Shown: one piece after another, positions 1-9,001 of the stretch | Layout: each line of letters begins with the position of its first letter | Numbering within the stretch: position 1 is the first letter of the stretch | Source of the DNA: Siphonodentalium dalli | Lineage: Eukaryota; Mollusca; Scaphopoda; Gadilida; Siphonodentaliidae | Length of the DNA: 64,000 bases | NCBI GenBank assembly: GCA_032622095.1 | Contig: CP136066.1 | Span: forward strand, 143,931,559 to 143,995,558 | Reading direction: 5' to 3' | Position numbers and translations under genes: made by a program | The notes under the pieces: generated by a model | The model's input: the letters and a program-made list of their open reading frames with translations, nothing else | The model's database searches: none | Told to the model about the DNA's origin: nothing

Positions 1-29
1 TTGAAGTTTCAAATAGTGTATGATATTTT
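1..29. repeat. Fragment resembling family O interior
   Basis: The first bases share a run like AGTTTCAAACAGTGTATGAT with the two O-family elements near 4.6 kb and 24.1 kb. Too short to be certain; the window edge cuts it. Confidence 0.3.
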
Positions 30-421
30 TGAAGTTCTGACAGGGAACCTTATGATTTTTTTATGAAGTTGAAAAAATAATGTGGGCAATATATTTCTTA
101 GTTATTATATGTTCTTTAATAATATACTTCACTGTGTGTGAAGGTCCTAACTCAAAATTTCACGATTTAAGTGACTTTGTGAGCGATTTTGTTTTGCGTC
201 GCTTACAATGATGGAAATTCTCCTGGGTAATTAATTCAATGTTTATTTTGATATCCGGTCAGATAAGTCACAGATAAGCATGCAATTTCGAGTTGGGACC
301 TTCACCTTCATTGAAGTACATTATATTTTCGAATTTATAAGGTTCCTTGTCAAAACTTCAAAAAGTTGCAAGGTTTTGTACTGGTGGGAAATTATCTCTA
401 CGGGCGTTAGTAGACATTCAT
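30..421 (+). mobile_element. Family E long-TIR element, copy E1, incomplete at both ends
   Basis: Left and right arms are inverted copies of each other: GACAGGGAACCTTATGA at about 40-65 pairs with TAAGGTTCCTTGTCAAAAC at 339-357, and GTGAAGGTCC pairs with GGACCTTCAC. The central part is not palindromic. Three other copies occur (20101-20570, 35034-35550, 58439-58964). The outermost arm, seen in E3 as GCCATGAATCTCTACTC, is missing or degraded here. No coding capacity. Confidence 0.75.
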
Positions 422-975
422 AACAAAGCAGAAAACAATTATAATTTTACAATTTTATGTCGTTGTTGTAGCTGGAGTTCTGGGACTGTGAATACATCTT
501 TAATATTAAACTTTAAAGATAATTTCCAAATAACACACCTGAGTGAATAATAACATCCAATATTTCATACAAGCAGATTCACAGCTGGCCGATATACTCC
601 CTGATGTCTGATAATAATCAAGTTATTCCGCTGTCATGATTTCTAAACAGAACCCATATATGACTTGGTTTAATAATGGATAACAATTGCCTATCACCAA
701 TACCACAAAAGGGATTTGATTTAATCGCGTGTAAATTTTAATCACACGAGGAGTCTGAGAATAAAATGATTTGAAATATTTAATGATAACTGAATTTCTC
801 CTGTAACAATGATTCCTTGGCATGCAATCTCATTCTACATTCAGAATATATTTTAACACTGTGTATATTTTGACTACTATGGGGGGTTTGGGAAACTTTC
901 CCGGGAAGATTTGAAAGGGGCGGAACCCCTCTCCTACAACCCACTGTTGAATTTAATTTGATACATGTAATGGTG
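422..975. other. Unassigned AT-rich sequence
   Basis: No recognisable gene or family member. Only two frames of under 70 codons occur, without recognisable motifs. A GC-richer patch with AAACTTTCCCGGGAAG lies near 891-906. Confidence 0.5.
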
Positions 976-1848
976 TTACATTAACATGAGATTGGTGAGG
1001 GTGAAATGAAAATGATCTAGACATAGAATTATTTCTTTTTCTTGGCTTTCTTTTTTTTTCTGTGTTGGAGTTCTGTTTGTTGTTGTTGTTGTTGTTGTTG
1101 GATTTCTGGATAATTGTTGACGTACTTCTTCGAAACCTGCCTCTCGTTGTTCTTTGTATTCTTCCATTTCTTTGCGTGCCAAAGTGATTTCAGCGATGAC
1201 ATCTTCAACAGTAGCTGAGCTGGTGTTGCTGGTGCTGGTGGTACTGTTGTTGTTGTTGGTGCTGGTGGAGCTGGGGGACACCGGGATGTGTTGGTAATCC
1301 GGTGTCCGAGGTGTAAAACTGTCCAGTTCCACGTCGAAGCTGGCGGCAGGAACATCTGGGGTGGTATCCACGTCCCTGTCTCCGCAAGCTTCGACGGCGA
1401 CAGCAGGGACCTCCGGCAGATCCACAGAGTCCCTGCTAGCTGGTTCAATGTCATCAGTCTCCATGCAGGTCGAGTCGTCTGGGCGTCTCTCAGACAACTT
1501 CGACCCGCCGGCTATGACTATAGACGGCTGAACCACACGGGGAGGGGTGACCGGTCGATCAACGGTCGCCCCCATCTTCTTCTTCCACTTCGCCCGTCTA
1601 GCAGCGTCCCTTCGGCGCCTAGAAGGAGTCTTTTTCTTCGTAGGCCCGGTCTTCATCTTCTGCATGGTGCAGCGGGTGGCTTTGGCGTTGACGTCCCGGT
1701 CTTTAGATCTCTGGTTACCAGCATCTTTGGTCCGGAACTCCAAGCAAAGTGTCAGATAGCCCCCACTAGACTGGAGAGACCAACTAGCGATGTTAACTAC
1801 CCGACTACTTTGCACTGCAAGCAACGCGGCTTCGGGGATCAAGTCCAT
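976..1848 (-). CDS. ORF1/gag-like or uncharacterised protein, 290 aa, probably a retroelement remnant
   Basis: This is the longest open frame in the window, and it lies in a GC-rich island (about 1040-2010) unlike its AT-rich surroundings. Visible parts: residues 1-60 without a known domain; a strongly basic stretch at about 66-92 containing KKKTPSRRRRDAARRAKWKK; an acidic, proline-rich middle (about 95-190); an Asn/Ser/Thr tract (about 193-213); a predicted amphipathic coiled coil (about 214-248, VEDVIAEITLARKEMEEYKE); then poly-Thr and Lys-rich sequence. Basic PSxxRRDxxR clusters plus a coiled coil recall ORF1/gag-like proteins of repeated elements and repetitive hypothetical proteins of invertebrates; that parallel is from memory. 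No zinc knuckle, reverse transcriptase or transposase follows. The last 20 or so residues lie in AT-rich flank and are probably read-through, so the original 3' part looks lost. A host exon cannot be excluded. The start is the first ATG after the GC-rich leader. Confidence 0.45.
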   Translation of the reverse strand: MDLIPEAALLAVQSSRVVNIASWSLQSSGGYLTLCLEFRTKDAGNQRSKDRDVNAKATRCTMQKMKTGPTKKKTPSRRRRDAARRAKWKKKMGATVDRPVTPPRVVQPSIVIAGGSKLSERRPDDSTCMETDDIEPASRDSVDLPEVPAVAVEACGDRDVDTTPDVPAASFDVELDSFTPRTPDYQHIPVSPSSTSTNNNNSTTSTSNTSSATVEDVIAEITLARKEMEEYKEQREAGFEEVRQQLSRNPTTTTTTTNRTPTQKKKESQEKEIILCLDHFHFTLTNLMLM

Positions 1849-2010
1849 AATCCGTCCTAAGCCTAATCCAAAACCATCTCACTGGCGCTAAGCACGGGGG
1901 CAGCTGCAACCTAGATCGCGACCGCACAACTCACCCGTGCTCAGTGTCTGACAAGAGGAACAGCAGACAGACAAAGCAATAATGAACTGTCCCGCTCGAC
2001 TCCTGCCAGA
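1849..2010 (-). other. GC-rich leader upstream of the 290-aa ORF
   Basis: Read on the minus strand, this continues the GC-rich island 5' of the ORF start and ends abruptly near 2010 in AT-rich DNA. The abrupt edge is what the 5' end of an inserted element would look like. No TATA-like element or splice pattern was identified with confidence. Confidence 0.3.
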
Positions 2011-2145
2011 TGTATATTTTGAAGCCTGAATGTTTACTTTTATAGTTTTCATACTTGAAAATATAGTGTGTAAAGCATTGTTATAAACTATGTTCATCAG
2101 TTTCATATCCAAATTGACAACATGTTGTCCTAGTACACAAATAAA

Positions 2146-2941
2146 TCTATACTAATAATACTCAATTTCGTTTGTTTGTCTGTCGGCCTATGGGCGACCA
2201 AACAGCTGGACCCTCGGGGCTGAAAATTTGTATACATGGGTCAATTGACACATGGAATGTCATCGGATAGGTTCCGTTCATGCCAGATGTCATAAAAGGG
2301 CACTGATAATTAATTTAACTAAATAATTAATTATATAACCAAAAATGGTTGTTGAAAGTCAATTCACAGGGGTAATTGACCCGAGGAGTGTCATGGGATA
2401 GGTTAATTAAACAATTAATCATACACACAAAATGATTGGACCCTAGTCGCTAGAAATTGGTATACAGAGGTAAATTGACCTGGGAGTACCATAGCATAGG
2501 TGCCATTGACCCTAAAGAGGAACTAAAAATTATATTATCATATATCAGCAATAAAGAGCGTTCCTTATCAGCTAAGACGATATGTTGGAAAGTTGTACAC
2601 AGGGGTCACCTGACCAGGGGAATATCATGGGATATGCACCTTTGACCACAGCTGACAGGGGACTAATCAATTATATTAACATTGTTGATCAATGCAGAGT
2701 GTTTATTATCAGAAGATATGTGGGAAAATTGGCACACAGAGGTTAAAAGTGTCATGGGATAGGTGCCATTCACCTCAAATGACTTAAGGAGGCACTAATA
2801 ATTAGGAACAAAGATCATTTATTATAACTTAAAAGATAGAGATAACTGTATCCAGAGAGTGTCATGCAAAATGCGATATTTACCTCAGGTGACAATAATT
2901 AACTCATTCTTTACCGGAGCAGTACCAGGTACCCCAGCTAG
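2146..2941 (+). mobile_element. Non-autonomous Helitron-like element
   Basis: It begins TCTATACTAATAATACTC directly after an A and ends CCCCAGCTAG directly before a T. This fits the Helitron rule of 5' TC, 3' CTRR and insertion between A and T, without target duplication. Just before the end is GTACCAGGTAC, a short stem rather than the usual GC-rich hairpin. The interior holds four to five diverged modules of roughly 130-150 bp, each with a TGG-TATACA-GGGTCAATTGACC-like segment followed by GTCATGGGATAGGT and CACTAATAATTA. There is no Rep/helicase coding sequence. Confidence 0.6.
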
Positions 2942-2942
2942 T

Positions 2943-3190
2943 TGTAGATACATCAGATTTATGGAAGCACTGATGTGTGTGACTAAATTCTCATTTCTTT
3001 GATAAATTCTCATTTCTTATTGAAACAGCCAAATATTGATCAGAATGACACATTGAAATGTCCATCGACTCAGATCACACTTGCAAATCAGACCCAATTT
3101 TCGGCCATGTCGGGGTTTGAACTGGCGCCAATCTTGTCTAACCATCCACCTATGCTATGTTGATGGTCTAACCTAGACCAGATGCGATGA
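2943..3190 (-). mobile_element. tRNA-derived SINE candidate, copy 1
   Basis: On the minus strand the head has an A-box-like TAGCATAGGTGG (3157-3146) and a B-box-like GTTCAAACCCC (3122-3112), 35 bases apart, slightly closer than in an intact tRNA. The body has CATTCTGATCAATATTTGG and AATAAGAAATGAGAATTT, and it ends near CATAAATCTGATG. The body recurs at 14740-14935 and 20822-20938. Confidence 0.5.
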
Positions 3191-3204
3191 TGGTGTCTGC
3201 TACC

Positions 3205-3422
3205 TTCTGTAATGCCCTAAATAATTGACTCCTTAACCACCACATAATTTTTGGGTAACTTTTCAGGATTTAGATGGAAATATGGCTTGTTGCCATTCAT
3301 CGGAAAGCTCTCGGCGAGAGCTTTCCGATGAATGGCAACACGCCATATTTCCGACTAAATCCTGAAAAGTTACCCATAATTCTGCTGTGGTTAAGGGGTC
3401 GATTATTTAGGGCAGTACTGTA
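3205..3422. mobile_element. Family A fold-back MITE, copy A1
   Basis: Almost the whole element is one inverted repeat about the GAAAGCTCTCGGCGAGAGCTTTC centre (two short pieces of about 100-bp arms). The right end is GGGCAGTACTG then TA. The left end has decayed to TTCTGTAATGCCC. No coding capacity. Confidence 0.8.
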
Positions 3423-3798
3423 CATGCAGTTGTTCCTGCATGGCACCTTCAGCCGTATATTGATGGCCACTACGCCCCTGATTCATCATCTTTCTCTGTG
3501 CAGGCATCAGACCCATTTCCCTTTCCGATAGAGATATCATCATACTCTTCTTGTTTTCACTGATTCAAGGTGATTCACATTAAAACTATCAAGCAGGTTT
3601 TCATTTTTTTGAAGCATAACAGAGATGATTCTTTGTGATTCTCGTCACATGAAACTGCAGTTCTGTAAAAAGTTAATTGAAATCTTGCTGATAAGGGTAG
3701 TTTGAGTGCCTTGTATGCAGGTGTAGCTATTAACTTTAGCAGAATGAATGAGAACGCTCTGTTTTTGACTTAAGAATATCAATATCATGTAATTCTCT
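3423..3798. other. Unassigned sequence between A1 and B1
   Basis: No gene or repeat recognised. A run of T-rich sequence lies near 3601-3612. Confidence 0.5.
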
Positions 3799-4261
3799 CA
3801 CACAAAGACAAGCCTGGATATAGTTTGTCTGTCATTTGCAGAATGAAGTCCCCAGAGGGTGAATTTAGCGATGCTACCCCGCACAGCGGGCTAACATCAC
3901 TAAATTCACCCTCTGGGGACATCATTCTGCTTAGGCCTCATCTTCTGGGAAGTGTAACCCCCTATTGTCTCAAATTAACAATTGTTTTTAGTTACGTTTT
4001 TTCACTTCGGGGGAAGTTGCTATATCCCATAATTTGCAAAAGATAAAAGGTGACTAATGGGAGAACATCATCAACTTTAACTGGGGAACTTCAATCTGAT
4101 CCTAGGTCTCCCATAGCAGTTGAGGCCTGAGCAGAATGAGGTTCCCAGAGGGTGAATTTTGTGACGCTAGCCCACCATGTGGGATAGCGTCACTAAATTC
4201 ACCCTCTGGGGGACCTCATTCTGAAAATGACAGACACTATTTGCAGGCTTACACACAAAGA
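3799..4261 (+). mobile_element. Family B twin-hairpin MITE, copy B1, with 10-bp target duplication
   Basis: The element spans 3809-4251 (443 bp), flanked by identical 10-bp direct repeats CACACAAAGA at 3799-3808 and 4252-4261. Ends are CAAGCCTGG and GCAGGCTTA. Each end carries a hairpin of about 95 bp: TTTGCAGAATGAAGTCCCCA pairs with its complement across a small GC loop, at about 3837-3933 and again at about 4132-4225. The core of about 200 bp between them is unpaired. A 10-bp duplication suggests a Mutator-like element. Confidence 0.85.
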
Positions 4262-4447
4262 ACCATTAGTTTAATCAGTGGTTCCATCAGTGATTTTGAT
4301 AATGTTGCAGGTGTAGTATTATTTTTTCTAAGATATTAGATGTATGACTAAATGGTACTTCGAATGTATCATCACAACCTACTCCCATATAATACTTTGT
4401 ATGACACAGAGACGACAATCCGAATTTCAAAGGCAAAATTTTATTAT
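4262..4447. repeat. Local duplication unit 1 (paired with 4806-5000)
   Basis: TTCCATCAGTGAT, GTTGCAGGTGTAG, ATGTATGACTAAAT and CATCACAACCTA occur in the same order here and at 4806-5000. The two units are separated by the O1 element, so this is a tandem duplication of about 190 bp. Confidence 0.75.
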
Positions 4448-4780
4448 TTACCTCTTGGCTGCTATACATGAATACTGAGTACGGAAGTAAAATGTCAAGC
4501 TGTGCTATATGTCCATACTGAGTACGGACTTACTTCAGCACACTAACAGTCGGCCATAATTCAAAACTGGAACTCAGCGATTGGGGCATATAGTTACATC
4601 TATCTCTCAAAGTTTCAAACAGTGTATGATGTTCCACGATTTTGAATGATAATAGCCTTTCACCTGAGTCAGTTTTATGGTTTTCGTGATATTCCCGTTA
4701 TATTTTTCCACTGGAAAATGGCCAAAACGTCATCGGCCCATCACTCAATGTTATAACATCATCAGCAGTGAAAAGGTTGA
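4448..4780 (+). mobile_element. Family O MITE, copy O1
   Basis: Left end is TTACCTCTTGGCTGCTA and right end is AGCAGTGAAAAGGTTGA, a decayed inverted repeat of TTAA-CCTCTT-GCTGCTA as kept intact in O2 (23955-24292, opposite strand). Length 333 bp versus 338 bp. Shared interior includes CTTCAGCACACTAACAGT and AGTTTCAAACAGTGTATGAT. TTAA-type ends suggest a piggyBac-like element. Confidence 0.65.
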
Positions 4781-4805
4781 ATCATATGGCAAATTAAAGC
4801 ACTTT

Positions 4806-5000
4806 TCAGGACCAAACTCAATTAGTTTCATCAGTGATTCCATCAGTGATATAAAAAAGTATGTTGCAGGTGTAGCATTATTTTTTGTAAGATGTATGAC
4901 TAAATTGATTGTATCATCACAACCTATACTCCCATAGAATACTTTGTACAATGTGACAGAGAGACAACAATCTGGAATAGCAAAGGCAAATTTTTAGTTT
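4806..5000. repeat. Local duplication unit 2 (paired with 4262-4447)
   Basis: Same order of short identities as unit 1. It runs directly into the TTAA end of the next C element. Confidence 0.7.
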
Positions 5001-5625
5001 TAACCCTTTCATGAAGGGAGCTGCGCTGGTGCAGCATTAAAAATCATGTGCCAGTGTATTCTAGCTCTTATAACCCCTTAAGACGAAAACACCTAGTTTT
5101 AAAATGTAATTTACTGAAAATGCTCACAATTTATAGCCTTGTGTATAGGGTATCAGTAGCTGTTGGATAGGAATTTGGATCCAATAATCAGCATCTTAAA
5201 CCATCCATGACTGGAGCTTCCCAAATTTTTAAGAAAACCCTGTGCCAATGCATTTTCTTATATATGCGAGTCTCCCATACGCATAGGGAGCCTTGCATAG
5301 GCTATATAAGAGAATACATTGGCCTAACAATATTTACCTTGATCTTGTAAGCCAGGCCATTCTCTTATATATGTGAGGCTCCCTATGGGGAGACTCGCAT
5401 ATATAAGAGATTGCGCTGGCTTACATGATGTTTAATGCTGCGCCAGCGCAACTCCCGCATATATAAAGAATGCACTGGCTTCCAAGGTCAATGTAAATAT
5501 TGTTAGGCCAATGCATTCTCTTATAGATGCGAGGCTCCCTATGGGAGACTCGTATATATAAGAGAATTCATTGGCACAGTGTTTTCGCATAATTTTCAGG
5601 AAGCTCCAGTCATGTAAGGGTTAAA
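5000..5625 (-). mobile_element. Family C element interrupted by a second C element
   Basis: The outer minus-oriented copy starts TTAACCCTTTCATGA at 5000, breaks inside its first hairpin near 5071, resumes near 5450 with GCATATATAAAGAATGCACT, and ends CATGTAAGGGTTAA near 5625. The interruption holds about 120 bp of unknown sequence and then an inner copy. The outer copy keeps its second hairpin (about 5504-5575). Confidence 0.7.
5200..5452 (+). mobile_element. Inner family C element, nested
   Basis: Plus-oriented copy starting CCATCCATGACTGGAGCTTC and ending near GCCAGCGCAACTCCCGC. Both hairpins are present but imperfect; the first has an added GCATAG/GGC in its tip. Confidence 0.65.
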
Positions 5626-5808
5626 AATGCACTCTTGTTTTAATTTATATATATTTTTTCTTCCCTTTCTTAATGATAAGCCCATGTGATTATCTTAGTT
5701 CCTTACTGATATGGTAAACATAATGAATGTAACTGAGCATTCAATTCTTTGCATAAATGGAGTGAAGCAATATTTTCATGTCTTTATCAAAACTAGGAAC
5801 ATGACAAT

Positions 5809-5826
5809 GGGGGGGGGGGGGGGGGG
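5809..5826 (+). repeat. Poly-G run, 18 G
   Basis: Eighteen consecutive G on the plus strand. One of several long G runs in the window. Potential quadruplex or assembly-length artefact. Confidence 0.9.
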
Positions 5827-5829
5827 CGA

Positions 5830-6302
5830 ATGGATTGACCACATGTGGACATAAAATTAAACTCAAACTATCAGAACATGCCGAAAATAAAGCCAGATCA
5901 CACACCAATAGCGACATTCCTCAGACAAGGGGCTGGGCCTGGTATAACATCTGACCCCAAAAACCTAAAACAAAGCCAGATCAGACACCAACAGGGGCAT
6001 TCCTGAGATAAGGACCTGTATAATATCTGACCCTTTGGTCATTTGTTTAGAGACCTCAGAGGAAATGGACTATTATTATAATAATTTGTCCATCAGTGGA
6101 CCCATCAACAAACCAACAGACAGCCATTCCTCCTGTGTTTATCTAAACAGTCTGCATATTTGTCTTCAGACAGCAGGTATAAAGAAGGAACCACACATGG
6201 GGCCAGTGATAAGGGTTAGATAAGGACACACAGAAGGCATATCTCACACATATGGTCTGGGCTACTCCATATGGCAGCTACTGGGTACAGGGGCCTCTGA
6301 TC
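5830..6302. other. Unassigned, with a short tandem duplication
   Basis: AAAGCCAGATCACACACCAA to TATAACATCTGACCCC (5889-5965) is repeated with changes at 5972-6032. Nothing else recognised. Confidence 0.55.
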
Positions 6303-6322
6303 GGGGGGGGGGGGGGGGGGGG
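6303..6322 (+). repeat. Poly-G run, 20 G
   Basis: Twenty consecutive G on the plus strand, the longest in the window. Confidence 0.9.
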
Positions 6323-6376
6323 AGGGTTCGGGCAACTTCCCTCCTGCCCTCCACCAAGGATTGCAATGGGAAAGTA

Positions 6377-6640
6377 TGTCAGTCCGAGGGTTCGATAGTC
6401 AAGAGTTCATTGGTCTGAGGGTTTGATAGTCTGAGAGTTCATTGGTCTGAGGGTTGATAGTACGAGGGTTCATTGGTCTGAGGGTTTGATAGTACGAGGG
6501 TTCATTGGTCCGAGGGTTTGATAGTCCGAGAGTTCATTGGTCCGAGGGTTTGATAGTCTGAGAATTCAATGGTCCGAGGGTTTTGATCATCAAAGAGTTC
6601 ATTGGTCTGAGGGTTCGATAGTCCGAGGGTTCATTAGTCG
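6377..6640 (+). repeat. Minisatellite, about 32-bp unit built from two 16-bp halves
   Basis: Alternates GGTCTGAGGGTTTGAT and AGTCTGAGAGTTCATT about eight times. The halves resemble each other (A/G-GTCYGAGGGTT), so the array is a dimerised 16-bp repeat. Its many GGGTTCGAT cores look like Pol III B boxes, but no A box or tRNA fold is present. Confidence 0.85.
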
Positions 6641-7146
6641 GATATACCTGCAAAAAGTCTGTCATGGAGAAGAACCCCCCCCCCTCTTTGGATATTGTTT
6701 GCACCACCTGAAGGATTTACAAATCATTGATGAGCTATCGATCTGGCGACAAAGTGGGTAGAGAGGACCAAGGTGAAGATCGGCTGAAGTCTTTAACATC
6801 ATGCGATTTCAGTGATTGGTTGGATGTGTGTTCTGGTCAAAATACATTATGAAATTTGATGGTCATAAAACCATGATCTTATTTGCATAGTAGTTATACA
6901 TGGGGGATGTGGGGTGTATGATGGTATCATGTGGCAGATGGAGAGATTTTAAGAGGGGATAATAACTGAGTATAAACAGGTAGCAGTGGCTGCAGTGCAT
7001 TTATATAGTCAGAAGAATATACATATAGATTCTATCTGTGTAAACATCATAGAAATAATATTCAGGTTACAGTCAGACACAAAATGAATGGGTTAAACAA
7101 TTTGTTTAACAACTTCAAATCAGTTAAAGATGGTCTGTATCTTACT
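6641..7146. other. Unassigned sequence
   Basis: No gene or known family recognised. An 8-C run lies at about 6676-6684. Confidence 0.5.
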
Positions 7147-7169
7147 AACAACAACAACAACAACAACAC
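7147..7169 (+). repeat. (ACA)n microsatellite
   Basis: About seven ACA triplets in a row. Confidence 0.85.
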
Positions 7170-7814
7170 AATTTTGATCAAACACTCTTTGAATACATTT
7201 TTGCATTATTCAACAAAAAAATATAGGAGAATCATAATTTATGACGTTACATAGATTAATTAGCATTAATTAGCTAAAAATGTTTTAAAAGATAGATTTC
7301 CAATAAAAAAAACGCAGTAGTGTTTTAAATATAGTAACATTTCCTGTCCTAGTTGAGTTAGTGGAAATAAATTGGGAAAAAAAAAATTCTTACTGACAGA
7401 AGCTTTTGTCGACTGGTCTCTCTGACACAAAATTATTATTTTATTCCCCTGAATCACAACAGAAAGTTCAGAGAAGAGAATCACATCATTAAATCATACT
7501 ACATGAACCAGCAAAATTCCAGGCTTCCAGGGCCCCATGGCAACCAGTATGTGCTGAACACCTGCATGGGGAGTCTCACAATGAACTTTGTTAATTTTCC
7601 ATATGGACAGACAGGCTGTTAGTTTCCAGTCTTACACATGTAACTTTCAGTGTCAACATCTGCACAATACATGTAGATATCAGGGTCAAAACTGTGGCAT
7701 AATTAACCCTTACACTTTCAAAGAAGTTGAGATAATATGCTATAAAGAGGAAACAACCAATAGGCGATCATGCATGGACAAGATGCTATGATAAATTATT
7801 TTAATAGATGTTTT
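7170..7814. other. Unassigned AT-rich sequence
   Basis: No gene or repeat recognised. Frames here are below 75 codons and carry no recognisable motif. Confidence 0.5.
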
Positions 7815-8075
7815 TTAACCCTTCCATGACTGGAGCTTCCTGAAATTTTGTGAATACCCTGTGCCAATGCATTCTATTATATATGCGAATCCCACAGGGA
7901 GCCTCACATATATAAGAGAATGCATTGGCCGAACAATATTTACCTTGACCTTGTAAGCCAGTGCATTCTCTTATATATGTTAGGCTTCCTATGGGAGTCT
8001 TGCATATATAAGAGAATGCACTGTCACATGATCTTAAACGCTGCACCAGCGCAGCTCCCATCATGAAAGTGTTAA
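7815..8075 (+). mobile_element. Family C twin-hairpin MITE, copy C2
   Basis: TTAACCCTTCCATGAC at the left and ATCATGAAAGTGTTAA at the right. Hairpin 1 at about 7863-7929 and hairpin 2 at about 7961-8024, joined by CCTTGACCTTGTAAG. Each hairpin pairs GCATTCTCTTATATATG with its complement. Confidence 0.85.
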
Positions 8076-8110
8076 ATAGTATTTATTGTGAGGTGGGAGG
8101 CAGCTGGTTT

Positions 8111-8126
8111 GGGGGGGGGGGGGGGG
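8111..8126 (+). repeat. Poly-G run, 16 G
   Basis: Sixteen consecutive G followed by G-rich sequence to about 8195 (GGGAGGGGCTGTG occurs twice). Confidence 0.9.
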
Positions 8127-8195
8127 TGGGGTAGGTGGTGAGAGTGGGAGGGGCTGTGACAGTGGGAGGGGCTGTGGATAGGTAGAGGGGGAGGT

Positions 8196-8796
8196 ACGAA
8201 TGAAGCAGAAAATGCTCTTCCAAGACCCCCAGAATCCGAGAAAAGTCCAGAAATATGTCAAGTATCTAGTACATTGTTCAAAAGTAATACATATTTATTT
8301 TGATAACCTATTATGATGTTTATCAATAAAATGGGTTACAATTAAATTATCCTTTTGTTCACTTTTAATATATCCTGAATCTATAAATTGAGCCTGTTTA
8401 AAAAAAAGCTGCCCCTTGCCTTTGAATGTGTCTTTCACCCATCGGAGAAAACTAAGGAAACTCTAGTTCATAGTTATAATAGATTATTTCTATATATGCT
8501 TTGTCTATGAACAAGGATTTTTTAATAGATTGCTTGATCTAGATTCTATATAGGAGATGGTCTGTAGGGTGCATCAGAATTATATCTTGTGGAACATTGT
8601 AATGTTTAATCATTAGCATAAATATTCATCAAGTCATGCAAGACCCAACCCTCCTCATGTCTTTGAAGAAAAGAAAACAAAGTCCAAATGGTATGACTCA
8701 GTGCTTTTGAAATGTTCAGATTGCATAACTTTTATAGCCACTGTGGAGAAACTTACATGGCCAATTAATAATAGAACACCCAATTAACAATTCTCT
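8196..8796. other. Unassigned AT-rich sequence
   Basis: No gene or known family recognised. Confidence 0.5.
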
Positions 8797-9001
8797 TCAT
8801 CTTTTGTTCTTGAAGCCTGTAATATTTTTTGCCCCTGCAATGACTTCTGTTTTGTCCTTTGATAAGTAACTAACTACCGATGTCTTGGATAGCGTGGGCT
8901 CCTATTTTCTGTCAGTGGTTTTCACTGTTGCAGTATGAAAAGTTGTAAAGTCAAATACCTCAACTGATATGAGGTTTCTTTGTGAAAAAATACTCAATCT
9001 A
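8797..9001. repeat. Tandem duplication unit 1, empty for B
   Basis: ATCTTTTGTTCTTGAAGCCT through TTGTGAAAAAATACTCAA is repeated at 9261-9873. Here GAAGCCTG and TAATATTTTTTGCCCC are contiguous; in unit 2 a B element sits between them. Confidence 0.85.

Noticed and set aside
1029-1454. 141-codon minus-strand frame with a poly-Gln tract
   Set aside because: It is another frame of the same island; the Gln run is the (GTT)n microsatellite read in a shifted frame.
1288-1860. 190-codon plus-strand frame opposite the 290-aa ORF
   Set aside because: It lies antisense in the same GC-rich island, where stop codons are rare, and has no recognisable motif; the minus-strand frame has better structure (basic cluster, coiled coil).
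3274-3531. Frames containing a NGN-PYFRLNPEKLPIILL-like peptide at many places (15207, 27306, 53080, 63075)
   Set aside because: These are translations of the family A MITE arms, not a protein family.
3825-4046. Recurring frames with an RMRSPEGEFSDA peptide (22442, 29573, 29952, 39551)
   Set aside because: These are translations of family B hairpin arms.
5000-5625. Regular spaced hairpins as a CRISPR-like array
   Set aside because: The window is eukaryotic in character, the units are dispersed MITEs with TTAA ends, and there are no unique spacers of constant length or cas genes.
6377-6640. tRNA genes suggested by many GGTTCGA motifs
   Set aside because: They lie in a 32-bp minisatellite with no A box, acceptor stem or anticodon arm.
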